Position numbers and translations under genes: made by a program. From Myxococcales bacterium (GTDB taxonomy: Bacteria > Myxococcota_A > Polyangia > Nannocystales > Nannocystaceae): a stretch of DNA of 64,000 bases. The stretch is from NCBI GenBank assembly GCA_020633295.1, contig JACKDW010000022.1, positions 1 to 64,000 of the forward strand, given 5' to 3'. This document shows, piece after piece, positions 43,691 to 52,451 of the stretch. The notes under the pieces were generated by a model. It saw only the letters and a list, made by a program, of their open reading frames with translations. It made no database searches and was not told where the DNA came from. How positions within the stretch are numbered: position 1 is the stretch's first letter; each line of letters opens with the position of its first letter.

Positions 43691-46600
43691 GTCTAGCTCC
43701 TGCTCGTCGGACACGCGGCGCAGGTGCGCCGCGACCACGCCGACGTGTGGTTCGCGGATCATGCTGAGGTGATCGCCGGGGACGATGGTGGCCTCGACGG
43801 TCTGCGCGCAGAATTGCTGCCACTGCTCGACGGAGACGCGCGGCATCCCGGCGCGGCGTCGGTGCGAGACGGAGAGCAGCGTGACGCGCCCCGTGTATAG
43901 CGAGGTCGGGACGTACTCGGTCAGCAGGCGAAACACGCGCTCGCGCAGCGCGACCATGCGCCGCAGCATCGCGACCCCGCCGCCGGGCGGCAGCAGGCGC
44001 TCGCGCTCGAGCGCCGCGGCGACGTGGGCCCACGCCTCGTCCTCGGGCATCGCGGCGGTCGCGTCGATGTCGACGGCGAGCGTCTCGCCGAGCACGACCT
44101 TCATCTGGCGCAGGTAGCCCAGGAGGTCGTCGTCCCGCGCCCACACGTCCTTGTCGGAGCCGCCGGACACGGGCGCGTGCATGTCGAGCACCACGAGCGC
44201 CGTGTCGTGCCCTCGAGCCTCGAGCGCGAAGCCGATCGCCATCGCCAGGCGCGCCCCGGCGGAGTGACCGCTGAGCGTGTACGGACCCTCGGGCTGCACG
44301 CGCTGGATGTCGTCGGCGAGCAGCGACGCCAGCTCGTCCATGGTCGTGATCTCGGGGAGCTCGGCGGAGAGGTCGAGCGGCTGGAGGCCGTACAGCGGCT
44401 GGTCGTCCCCGAGCGCCGGCCCGAGCGGGTGGAGGTACGAGGCGTGCACGCCGAAGCCGCCGACGCAGAAGATCGGGCGGCGTTCGCCCCTGGGCTGGAT
44501 CGGGATCATCAGCGGGCTCTCGCTGAGGAGCGCGCGCGGCTCGGGCGCGTCGAGCTCGCGCGCGAGCGCGCGCAGGCTCGGCAGCTCGAACAGCGCGCCG
44601 ATCGAGATCGAGCGCCCGAGCTCCGACTCGACGCGCAGCACCATCGTCAGCGCGAGCAGCGAGTGCCCGCCGAGGCGGAAGAAGTTGTCGTTCGCGCCGA
44701 CGCGCTCGACCTCGAGGACCTCCTCCCAGATCGTCGCGAGCGCGCGCTCGAGCGGGGTCTCGGGCGCGACGAAGTCGTCGCGCGGCGCGTCCCCGTCGCC
44801 CGGGGCCGGGAGCGCGCGACGGTCGACCTTGCCGTTGGCGTTGAGCGGGAACGCGTCGCGCTGGACGTAGAGCTCGGGGACCATGTAGGGCGGCAGGCTC
44901 GCCGCGAGCGCCTCGCGCAGCGCGTCGCTCGTCGTCGTTCGTCCCGGGGTCGCGCGCCAGTGGGCGACGAGGCGCTGCGCCGGGGCCTCGCCGACGACGA
45001 CCACGACGGCCTGCTCAACATCCGCGAGGCGCTCGAGCGCCGCCTCGATCTCGCCGAGCTCGACGCGAAAGCCCCGCAGCTTGACCTGGTTGTCGAGTCG
45101 GCCGAGATACTCGAGCTCGCCGTCGGGGCGGTGGCGACCGAGGTCGCCGGTCCGGTACAGCCGGCCAGGCCCGAAGGGGTCCTCGATGAAGCGCTCCCGC
45201 GTGAGCTCGGGGCGTCGCCAGTAGCCGCGGCTGACGCCCGCGCCGCCGATGGTGATCTCGCCGGGGACGCCCTCGGGCACGGGCCGACCGCGGCGGTCGA
45301 GGAGGTACACGCGCGTGCCGGCGATCGGGCGCCCGAGCGTCGGCTCGCGCGGGTCGTCGCGTCGCGGTCGCGAGTAGGTCGAGAACGTCGTGGTCTCCGT
45401 CGGCCCGTAGATGTTGTAGACGCGCTCGACGCCCGGGAGCTCGAAGACGCGCCGCGCGAGCTCGCCGGTGAGCCGCTCGCCCGCGAGGTTGATCGCGCGC
45501 GCGCGCGGCGGCACCCGCCCGGCGCGCGCGAGCTCCGACATGGCGGAAGGGACAAGCGAGAGCAGCGTGACGCGCTCGCTGGCGGGCGCGCGTGGGAGCG
45601 CGAGCGCGTCCTCGGCGAGCAGCACGGCGCCGCCGACCGTGAGCGGCAGGAAGATCTCGAGGATCGAGTAGTCGAAGCAGATCGACGCGCACGCGGAGAC
45701 GAGCTCGAGGTCCTCGGGCTCGTACTGGGCGCGCGCCGCCGCCAGCATCGCCACGGTGTTGCGGTGCTCGATCGCGACGCCCTTCGGGCGCCCGGTCGAG
45801 CCGGAGGTGTAGATGATGTAGGCGAGGCGCTCCGGGGAGACCGGCTCGAGCGCCGCGTCGGGCTCGGCCGCGATGCGCTCCGCGTCGCCGTCGAGCGCGA
45901 CGATCATCGCGCGATCGCGGACGAAGGAGGACGCGAGCCCGCGCTGCGTGACCACGAGCGTCGCGTCGGCGTCCTCGAGCATCAGCGCCTTGCGAGCGTC
46001 CGGGTAGCCGGGATCGATCGGGACGTACGCGCCGCCGGCCTTGAGGATCGCCAGCAGCGTCACGATCATCGCGTCGGTGCGGTCGAGGCACACGGCGACG
46101 CGGCGCTCGTCGCCGACGCCCCGGCGCCGGAGGTAGCGCGCGAGCTGGTTGGCGCGGCGATCGAGCGCGCCGTACGGGAGGCTGCGGCCGCCGTAGAGCA
46201 CCGCCGGCGCGTCGGGGGTCCGCCGCGCCTGGGCTTCGAACAGCGCGTGGACGCTGCGGTCGCGCGGGCGCGCGGGCGCGGTCTGGCTCCACTCCTCGAG
46301 CGCGCGCGCGCGCTCGGGCGCCGTCAGCAGCGGGAGCTCGCCGACGCGCGGCGCGGGCGTCTCGAGCATGCCCCGGAGGACCTGCTCGATGTGCCCGACC
46401 ATGCGCTCGACGCTCGCGCGCTCGAACAGCGCCGCGTCGTACTCGATCGAGAAGTGCAGCCGCGGGCCGGGGATCGCGGTGACGACGATCGGGTAGTGCG
46501 TGGGGTCCGAGGCGTCGCGGAAGCGGACGGAGAGCTCGGGATCGCTGAACGCGTCGGCGTCGAAGGGGTAGTCCTGGTAGACGAGCACGCTGCGGAACAG

Positions 46601-49600
46601 CGGGGTCCCGACGGGCACGCCGGTGCGGCGCTGAATCTCGACGAGCGGCGTGATCTGGTGGGCGCGCGCGGCCGCCTGCTGCTCCTGCAGCGCGCGCAGC
46701 CACGCCCACACGTCGGCGCGCTCGTCGACGCGCACGCGCACGGGCAGCATGTGGATGAACAGCCCGACCATGGACTCGATCCCGCGCACCGCGACGTCGC
46801 GCCCGGAGACGACGGTCCCGAACATCACGTCCTCGAGGCCGCTGTAGCGGCTCAGCACGAGCCCCCACGCGCCGGCGAGGACGGTGGCGAGGGTCAGGCG
46901 GGCCTCGTCGGCGGCGCGGCGCAGCGCGGCGGTGAGGGCCTCTGGGAGGTGCACGTCGTGGAGCCGCAGGCCCTGCTCCGGGCCCGGCACCGCACGCTCG
47001 ATGGCCAGCGGCGTCGGCGACTCGACGCCCTGCATCGCGCGCCCCCAGTGCGCGGCCGCGCGCGCGTGATCCTGCGCGCGCCACCACCGGAGGTAGCGCT
47101 CGTAGGGCGCGTCGGGGAGGCGGGGCGGCGCGCGGTGAGCTCGCAGCGCCCGGTAGGTCTGCAGCAGCTCGCGCAGGAGCACCGACATGCTCCAGCCGTC
47201 CATCAGGATGTGATGCGAGTCCCACAGCAGCGTGTGCTCGAGCGCGCCGGTGCGCACGAGCGTGACGCGGTTGACGGGCGCGACGTCGAGGGGGAGCGGT
47301 CGCGCCGCGAGCTCGCGCGCGAGCTCGCCGAGCTCGTGCTCGCGCGCCGCCGCGTCGACGGGCCCGTCGCGCCAGTCGAGGACCTCGAGCTGAAGCGGCG
47401 CGCGCCGCAGGACGACCTGAACGGGCTCGCGCAGGCCGTCCTGGAGGAAGCAGCTCCGCAGCGCCTCGTGGCGGCCCGCGACGTGATCCCACGAGGCGCG
47501 CAGGGACTCGACGTCGAGCGCGCCGTGGAGCGTGAGCGAGATCTGGGTCGTGTACGGGGTCGAGCCGTGCGCCGGGCTGGCGTGCAGGCTGTGGTACAGC
47601 ATGCCCTGCTGCAGCGGGGTGAGCGGGTAGATCGCCGCGAGCCGCTCGCGCCCGGTCTCGCCGACGCGGCGTCCGAGCGCGGCGAGCTCGGCCCGCGTGA
47701 GCGCGGCGAGCGGGAAGTCGCTCGGCGACCACGCGCCGCGGGACGACGCGCAGTGCTGGATGAGCCGCCGGAGCTCGGCCGCGAGCTCGTCCGCGAGCCG
47801 GGCGATGGTCGCGTCGTCGTGGAGCGCGCGGCTGTAGGTGACGCCGAGCTCGAGCGCGCCGTCGCGCACGAGCCCGTTGAGCTCGAGCGTGTGCGGTCGC
47901 GGGCCGCGGGCGAGGATCATCGGCCCGACGCCCTCGCGCGCGACGGCGAAGCGCGGGTCGAGCTCGCGGCGCAGAGGGCCGAGGTAGTTGAAGCTGATGG
48001 CCGGCGCCGGCCACCGCAGCGCGGCGCCGTCGGGGTTGAGGTAGCGCAGCAGGCCGTAGCCGACGCCGCGACGCGGGATCGCGCGGAGCTGCTCCTTGAC
48101 CGCGAGCAGCGCGCCCTCGACGTCATCGTCCGCCGGGAGCTCGAGCCGCGCGGGGTACAGCGAGGTGAACCACCCGACGGTGCGCGACAGCTCGACGTCT
48201 TCGAGCAGGTCCTCGCGCCCGTGGCCCTCGAGGTCGATCCAGACCGCGCGGCGATCGCCCCAGCGCGCGACGACCCGCGCGATCGCGGCGAGGAGCAGCT
48301 CGTGGACGCCGAGGCTGTAGGGGGCGAGCGCGTCGGTGAGGAGGCGGCGGGTCTCCTCCACGCTCAGCGTGACGCGGCGCTCGGCGGCGGACTCACGGGT
48401 GTTGTCCCCGTCGGGGTGATCGAGTGGGAGCGGACGCGGCGGCGGGGCCGTCGTGATCGCGCGCTCGCGCGAGAGGTCAGCGGCGCGCGCGTACTCGTGG
48501 ACGCGCTCGGCCCAGCGCTTGAAGGAGGTGGTCTTGGCCGGCAGCGAGACGGGCTCCCCGGCCGCGAGCTGGCGGTAGACCGCGAGCAGATCGGGGAGCA
48601 GGAGCTGCCACGAGACCGCGTCGACGACGAGGTGGTGGACGGTGAGGAGCAGGCGGCAGGGCGCGTCGCTCGCGAAGTACACGATCGCGGCCTTCACCAG
48701 CGGGCCGCGCGAGACGTCGAGGCTCGAGCGCAGCCCGATCGCGACGCGCTCGATCGCCGCGGCGCGCTCGGCTTCGTCGAGCGCCGCGGCGTCCGAGACC
48801 TCCTCGATCACGACCTCGACGTCGTCGACGGCCTCGAGGCACTCCTGGGCCCACGCGCCGTCGGGCCCGCGGGTGAAGCGGAGGCGCAGCGCGTCGTGGT
48901 GGGCTTGCAGGTAGTTGAGCGCGAGCTGCACGAGGATCGGGTCGAGCTCGGCGGGCGCCTCGAGCGCGACGGTCTGATCGAAGCGGTGCAGCAGCGACGG
49001 GGCGCGATCAACCTGTTCGAAGAACCACCTCTGGATCGCGGTCAGCGGCGCCGGGCCGCGCACGCGCGTCTGCTCGGCGCTCGCGCGCTCGACCACCGAG
49101 GCCGCCGCGAGCTCGGCGACGGTCTGGTGCTCGAACAGCTGACCGCTGCGCAGCGAGAGCCCGACCTCCTGCGCGCGGGTCACGACCTGGATGCCCTGGA
49201 TCGAGTCTCCGCCGAGCTCGAAGAAGTTGTCGTGGACGCCGACGCGCTCGACCTTGAGGACCTCGCGCCAGATCCTCACGAGCTCGCGCTCGGCGTCGTT
49301 GCGCGGCGCGTCGACGCCGTCCTGCGCGCCGCGCGGCGCCTCGGGCGACGGCAGCGCGCGCGCGTCGAGCTTGCCGCTCGGCGTGAGCGGGAGGCGCCGA
49401 AGCGCGAGGATCGACGACGGCACGAGGAACGCCGGCAGCCGCTCGCGCAGCGCCTGGCGGGCGCGCTCGCCCAGCTCCGCGATGTCGTCGTCACGATCGC
49501 TCGCGCGTCGCGGCGTGACGTAGGCGACGAGCCGCGCCGGCGCGCCGTCCGTGCCGACGACGCTCGTGACCACCGCGTCGCCGATCTCGTCCATGCTCTT

Positions 49601-52423
49601 GAGGACATGCTCGATCTCGGCGGGCTCGACGCGGTGGCCGCGGATCTTGAGCTGGCTGTCGACGCGACCGACGAACTCGAGCTCGGGCGGCTCGCGCTCG
49701 CCCACGCGGTAGCGCGCGAGGTCGCCGGTGAGGTAGAGCCGCCCGGCGCCGAAGGAGCTCTCGACGAACTTCTCCGCGGTCCGCTTGGGGCGGTTGAGGT
49801 AGCCGCGGGCGACGCCGACGCCGGCGAGCGCGAGCTCGCCGACGGCGCCAGGCGGCGCGAGCTGACCCCAGCGGTCGAGGACGTAGACGCGCGTGTTGGC
49901 GATCGGGCGCCCGATCGGCGGCGGGCGATCACCCGGGACGCAGCGGGCGTGCGTCGCCAGGATCGAGCCCTCGGTCGGGCCGTAGAGGTTCAGCATGCGG
50001 CGCCCCGGCGCCCAGCGCTGGACGAGCGCGGCCGAGCAGCGCTCCCCGGCGACGACGAGCGTCCGCAGCGACGGGAGCGGGCGCTCCGGCAGCGCCGCGA
50101 GCATGCTCGGCGGGAGCAGCGTGTGCGTGATGGCCTCGCGCTCGATGAGCTCGACGAGCCCGCTCCCGAGGAACGCGCTGTCTCGCGGCGTGAGGTAGAC
50201 GGTGCCGCCGGCGCACAGCATGACGTAGAGGTGGGCGAGCGCGCCGTCGAAGCTGAACGAGAGCACGTGCGCGTGGCGTGTGCCGGGGCCGGTCTCCATG
50301 ATCCGGACGTGCGCCTCGATCGCGTTGTCGAGCCCGCGGTGCTCGACGAGCACGCCGTTCGGCCTGCCCGTTGAGCCAGACGTGTAGATGACGTAGGCGA
50401 GCGCGTCGGGCTCGGTCGGCGTCGTCGTCGTCGCCGCCGCCTCGGCCGCGCGCGTCGACTCGAGCGCGACCAGCTCGGCGCCGCGCGCCGGCACGCGGGC
50501 GCGCGTCGACTCGCTCGTCAGCACGAGCGGCGCGCCGGTGTCCTCGAGGATGAACGCGAGCCGCTGCGGCGGGTGCGTCGGGTCGAGCGTCACGAACGCG
50601 CACCCGGCCTTGTGCACGCCGAGGAGCGCGGCGACGAGCTCCGCCGAGCGCTCCACGCACACGCCGATGAGCGCGCCCGGCTGCACGTCGCGCGCTCGCA
50701 GGAGGCTCGCTATCTGCTCCGCGCGCGCGTCGAGCTCGCCGTAGGTCACCGCGCGGCCGCCCGCGCAGAGGTCGACGAGCGCGACCGCCTCGGGGGCGCG
50801 CGCGGCCTGCTCGGCGACGCGCTGGTGCACGCGCCGCTCGACGGGCGGCGCGTCGGTCTGGTTCCAGCCGGTGAGCAGCCGCCGTCGCTCGTCGTCCTCG
50901 AGCAGCTCGTAGTCGCTGACGCGGCGACCCTGGTCGCGCGCGACGCCCCGCAGCAGCCGCTCGAAGCGCGCGCAGAGCCGCTCGATAGTTGACCGATCGA
51001 ACAGGTCCGAGTTGTACTCGGCCGCGATCTCGAGGCTGTCCTCGAGCTCCGAGATCCACAGCGCGACGTCGAGCTTGGCGACGCGGAAGCGGTGCTCGCC
51101 GCGGGTCGACGTGATCCCGGGGAGCTCGAGGCCGCCGCGCGAGAACCTCTCGAGCGAGAGCGCGGCCGACGTGAAGGGGTTGCGCCCGGCGCGTCGCGCG
51201 GGGCGGAGGCCCTCGACGACGCGTTCGAACGGGAGGTCCTCGTGCTCGCCGGCGGCGAGCAGCGCGTCGCGGGTGCGCCGGGCGAAGTCGGCGAAGCGCG
51301 GATCGTCCGAGAGGTCCCCGCGGATCATCGCGATGTTGAAGAAGTGCCCGATCACGCCCTCGAGATCGGGGTGCCGGCGGGCGACGGTCCCCGAGGCGAC
51401 GGCGAAGTCGAGCTGTCCCGAGAGGCGGGCGAGCAGCGCCTGGAACGCGGCGAACAGCGTCGCGTGGAGGTTCACGCCGACGGCCTCGCTGGCGGCGCGC
51501 AGCGCTCGCGTCAGCCCGCGGTCGACGCGGCGCACCAGCAGCTCGCCGCGGAACGACTCCTCCGGCGCGGTCGGTCGGTCGGCGGGGAGCCGCAGCAGCG
51601 GCAGCTCGGCGAGCGCCTCGCGCCAGTGCTCGAGGTGTCGCGCGGCCGTGTGCTCCGTGAGCCGCTGCGCGTGCCAGCGGCTGTAGTCCGCGTACTGGAG
51701 CGGCGGCGGCGGGAGCGGGGACGCGCGCCCGCGCGTGTACGCGGCGTAGAGCGCGTTCAGCTCGCGGACCAGGATCGACAGCGACCAGCCGTCGCAGACG
51801 ATGTGGTGGACGACGATGGCGAGCACGTGGCGCGCCGGCGCCAGGCGCAGCAGCGCGGCGCGCAGGAGCGGGCCGCGCTCGAGATCGAAGGCGCGGTGGA
51901 GCTCGTCGTCGAGGCGACGCGCGAGCGCCTCGTCGCGCGCGCCGGGGTCGAGCGCGTCGAGCTCCACGGCGACGAGCTCGAGCGGCGCCGGGGGGTGGAT
52001 CACCTGGACCGGGCCGTCCGCCGCGAGCCGAAAGGTGGTGCGCAGCGACTCGTGGCGGCGGATGATCTCCGTGAGCGCGCGCCCCAGCGCGCGCGCGTCG
52101 AGGGGCCCCGAGAGCTCGCTGACGAAGGGGACGTTGTACGCGACGCTGCCGCCCTCGATCTGGCTCACGGACCACAGACCGCGCTGCGCCGGCGAGATCG
52201 GCACGACGCCGTCGTGCGGCCGTGGCCGCAGCTGCTGGTGCTGCTCGGCGTCGCGCCCCTGGCGGAGGAAGGTCAGCAGCGCCTCCTTGTGCTGCCGGAG
52301 CGCCGCGATGATCTCGTCGGTCATCGCGCCCTCCGGGGCGCTGTAGCCGAGGTAGCCGTCGTCGTCCCAGATGCTGATCTCGAGGGACGCGAGGCGCGTG
52401 AGCAGTTCGTGGATGGTCGTCAT
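41978..52423 (-). CDS. NRPS, C-A-T-E-C-A-T-TE with C-terminal PEP-utiliser/mobile His region
   Basis: 3481 residues. Order: TubC-type docking (1-55); C1 (HHIVCDGW, about 208); A1 (YTSGSTG, about 679); T1 (LGGDSIQG, about 1073); epimerase (HHLVVDAVSW, about 1264); C2, expected to accept a D-residue (HHILMDGW, about 1739); A2 (about 2204); T2 (LGGHSLLA, about 2586); thioesterase (GHSAG, about 2718). It then continues for about 570 residues with TEGTNWASARYGLPLA, ending in the mobile phosphohistidine motif NTGGMLCHAAVVAREYG (His about 3432) and IPSVVG. That tail is like rifampin phosphotransferase/PEP synthase without the ATP-grasp part. The module adds one D- and one terminal residue, then releases. 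Amino-acid choice is not predictable by eye. Confidence 0.93.
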   Translation of the reverse strand: MTTIHELLTRLASLEISIWDDDGYLGYSAPEGAMTDEIIAALRQHKEALLTFLRQGRDAEQHQQLRPRPHDGVVPISPAQRGLWSVSQIEGGSVAYNVPFVSELSGPLDARALGRALTEIIRRHESLRTTFRLAADGPVQVIHPPAPLELVAVELDALDPGARDEALARRLDDELHRAFDLERGPLLRAALLRLAPARHVLAIVVHHIVCDGWSLSILVRELNALYAAYTRGRASPLPPPPLQYADYSRWHAQRLTEHTAARHLEHWREALAELPLLRLPADRPTAPEESFRGELLVRRVDRGLTRALRAASEAVGVNLHATLFAAFQALLARLSGQLDFAVASGTVARRHPDLEGVIGHFFNIAMIRGDLSDDPRFADFARRTRDALLAAGEHEDLPFERVVEGLRPARRAGRNPFTSAALSLERFSRGGLELPGITSTRGEHRFRVAKLDVALWISELEDSLEIAAEYNSDLFDRSTIERLCARFERLLRGVARDQGRRVSDYELLEDDERRRLLTGWNQTDAPPVERRVHQRVAEQAARAPEAVALVDLCAGGRAVTYGELDARAEQIASLLRARDVQPGALIGVCVERSAELVAALLGVHKAGCAFVTLDPTHPPQRLAFILEDTGAPLVLTSESTRARVPARGAELVALESTRAAEAAATTTTPTEPDALAYVIYTSGSTGRPNGVLVEHRGLDNAIEAHVRIMETGPGTRHAHVLSFSFDGALAHLYVMLCAGGTVYLTPRDSAFLGSGLVELIEREAITHTLLPPSMLAALPERPLPSLRTLVVAGERCSAALVQRWAPGRRMLNLYGPTEGSILATHARCVPGDRPPPIGRPIANTRVYVLDRWGQLAPPGAVGELALAGVGVARGYLNRPKRTAEKFVESSFGAGRLYLTGDLARYRVGEREPPELEFVGRVDSQLKIRGHRVEPAEIEHVLKSMDEIGDAVVTSVVGTDGAPARLVAYVTPRRASDRDDDIAELGERARQALRERLPAFLVPSSILALRRLPLTPSGKLDARALPSPEAPRGAQDGVDAPRNDAERELVRIWREVLKVERVGVHDNFFELGGDSIQGIQVVTRAQEVGLSLRSGQLFEHQTVAELAAASVVERASAEQTRVRGPAPLTAIQRWFFEQVDRAPSLLHRFDQTVALEAPAELDPILVQLALNYLQAHHDALRLRFTRGPDGAWAQECLEAVDDVEVVIEEVSDAAALDEAERAAAIERVAIGLRSSLDVSRGPLVKAAIVYFASDAPCRLLLTVHHLVVDAVSWQLLLPDLLAVYRQLAAGEPVSLPAKTTSFKRWAERVHEYARAADLSRERAITTAPPPRPLPLDHPDGDNTRESAAERRVTLSVEETRRLLTDALAPYSLGVHELLLAAIARVVARWGDRRAVWIDLEGHGREDLLEDVELSRTVGWFTSLYPARLELPADDDVEGALLAVKEQLRAIPRRGVGYGLLRYLNPDGAALRWPAPAISFNYLGPLRRELDPRFAVAREGVGPMILARGPRPHTLELNGLVRDGALELGVTYSRALHDDATIARLADELAAELRRLIQHCASSRGAWSPSDFPLAALTRAELAALGRRVGETGRERLAAIYPLTPLQQGMLYHSLHASPAHGSTPYTTQISLTLHGALDVESLRASWDHVAGRHEALRSCFLQDGLREPVQVVLRRAPLQLEVLDWRDGPVDAAAREHELGELARELAARPLPLDVAPVNRVTLVRTGALEHTLLWDSHHILMDGWSMSVLLRELLQTYRALRAHRAPPRLPDAPYERYLRWWRAQDHARAAAHWGRAMQGVESPTPLAIERAVPGPEQGLRLHDVHLPEALTAALRRAADEARLTLATVLAGAWGLVLSRYSGLEDVMFGTVVSGRDVAVRGIESMVGLFIHMLPVRVRVDERADVWAWLRALQEQQAAARAHQITPLVEIQRRTGVPVGTPLFRSVLVYQDYPFDADAFSDPELSVRFRDASDPTHYPIVVTAIPGPRLHFSIEYDAALFERASVERMVGHIEQVLRGMLETPAPRVGELPLLTAPERARALEEWSQTAPARPRDRSVHALFEAQARRTPDAPAVLYGGRSLPYGALDRRANQLARYLRRRGVGDERRVAVCLDRTDAMIVTLLAILKAGGAYVPIDPGYPDARKALMLEDADATLVVTQRGLASSFVRDRAMIVALDGDAERIAAEPDAALEPVSPERLAYIIYTSGSTGRPKGVAIEHRNTVAMLAAARAQYEPEDLELVSACASICFDYSILEIFLPLTVGGAVLLAEDALALPRAPASERVTLLSLVPSAMSELARAGRVPPRARAINLAGERLTGELARRVFELPGVERVYNIYGPTETTTFSTYSRPRRDDPREPTLGRPIAGTRVYLLDRRGRPVPEGVPGEITIGGAGVSRGYWRRPELTRERFIEDPFGPGRLYRTGDLGRHRPDGELEYLGRLDNQVKLRGFRVELGEIEAALERLADVEQAVVVVVGEAPAQRLVAHWRATPGRTTTSDALREALAASLPPYMVPELYVQRDAFPLNANGKVDRRALPAPGDGDAPRDDFVAPETPLERALATIWEEVLEVERVGANDNFFRLGGHSLLALTMVLRVESELGRSISIGALFELPSLRALARELDAPEPRALLSESPLMIPIQPRGERRPIFCVGGFGVHASYLHPLGPALGDDQPLYGLQPLDLSAELPEITTMDELASLLADDIQRVQPEGPYTLSGHSAGARLAMAIGFALEARGHDTALVVLDMHAPVSGGSDKDVWARDDDLLGYLRQMKVVLGETLAVDIDATAAMPEDEAWAHVAAALERERLLPPGGGVAMLRRMVALRERVFRLLTEYVPTSLYTGRVTLLSVSHRRRAGMPRVSVEQWQQFCAQTVEATIVPGDHLSMIREPHVGVVAAHLRRVSDEQELDMSKTSGSRPRTAPEPASPAAFHVEWDDPADAREMWLFDAAHCTAPMTPLDFDLRMAPMTEGTNWASARYGLPLASQPRLINSFVFQKAITQEFPPDEAARVWAAADEALRAGGQQLDARWRERWRPEIDEQLAYLEGFDLEGASLESLVEHLGELRRRVVRLWQIHFDIMYPVTLALSDFNDAYLDLREDAKPLDVYELLAGFPTKTTEANLRLWELGRELARAPGLRARVLETSLAALPDALAESPEGQAAWARIQEYLQEYGQRNDDMYLDRPSWIEDPTPVLRSLREAMRQPERDLGAELGRQAERREARLGALREQLAHHPRPVVEEFEALLSAAQASTRLSEEHNFWIDCKITYHARRASLELGRRLTERGALEDPREVFDLSLAELEARAYEAPADELRARIAARQAERARFAGAKPPSFLGVPRQFMPVESGLMRAMFRANGDLMSPQPRPDSLNGSPGSSGRARGPARVVRTLSEAGKLQPGDVLVAPATLPSWTPYFAIVSAIVTNTGGMLCHAAVVAREYGIPSVVGTRTATEVLRDGQLVEVDGDAGLVRIVNVDEGRA

Positions 52424-52451
52424 GAGTCGGGCCCCGAGGTTCGCCTAGGTG

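Noticed and set aside
44024..50374. Very long plus-strand open frame opposite the NRPS genes
   Set aside because: Antisense shadow of a high-GC gene: Arg/Val/Ala/Asp-rich with no domains, while the minus strand has complete NRPS motifs.
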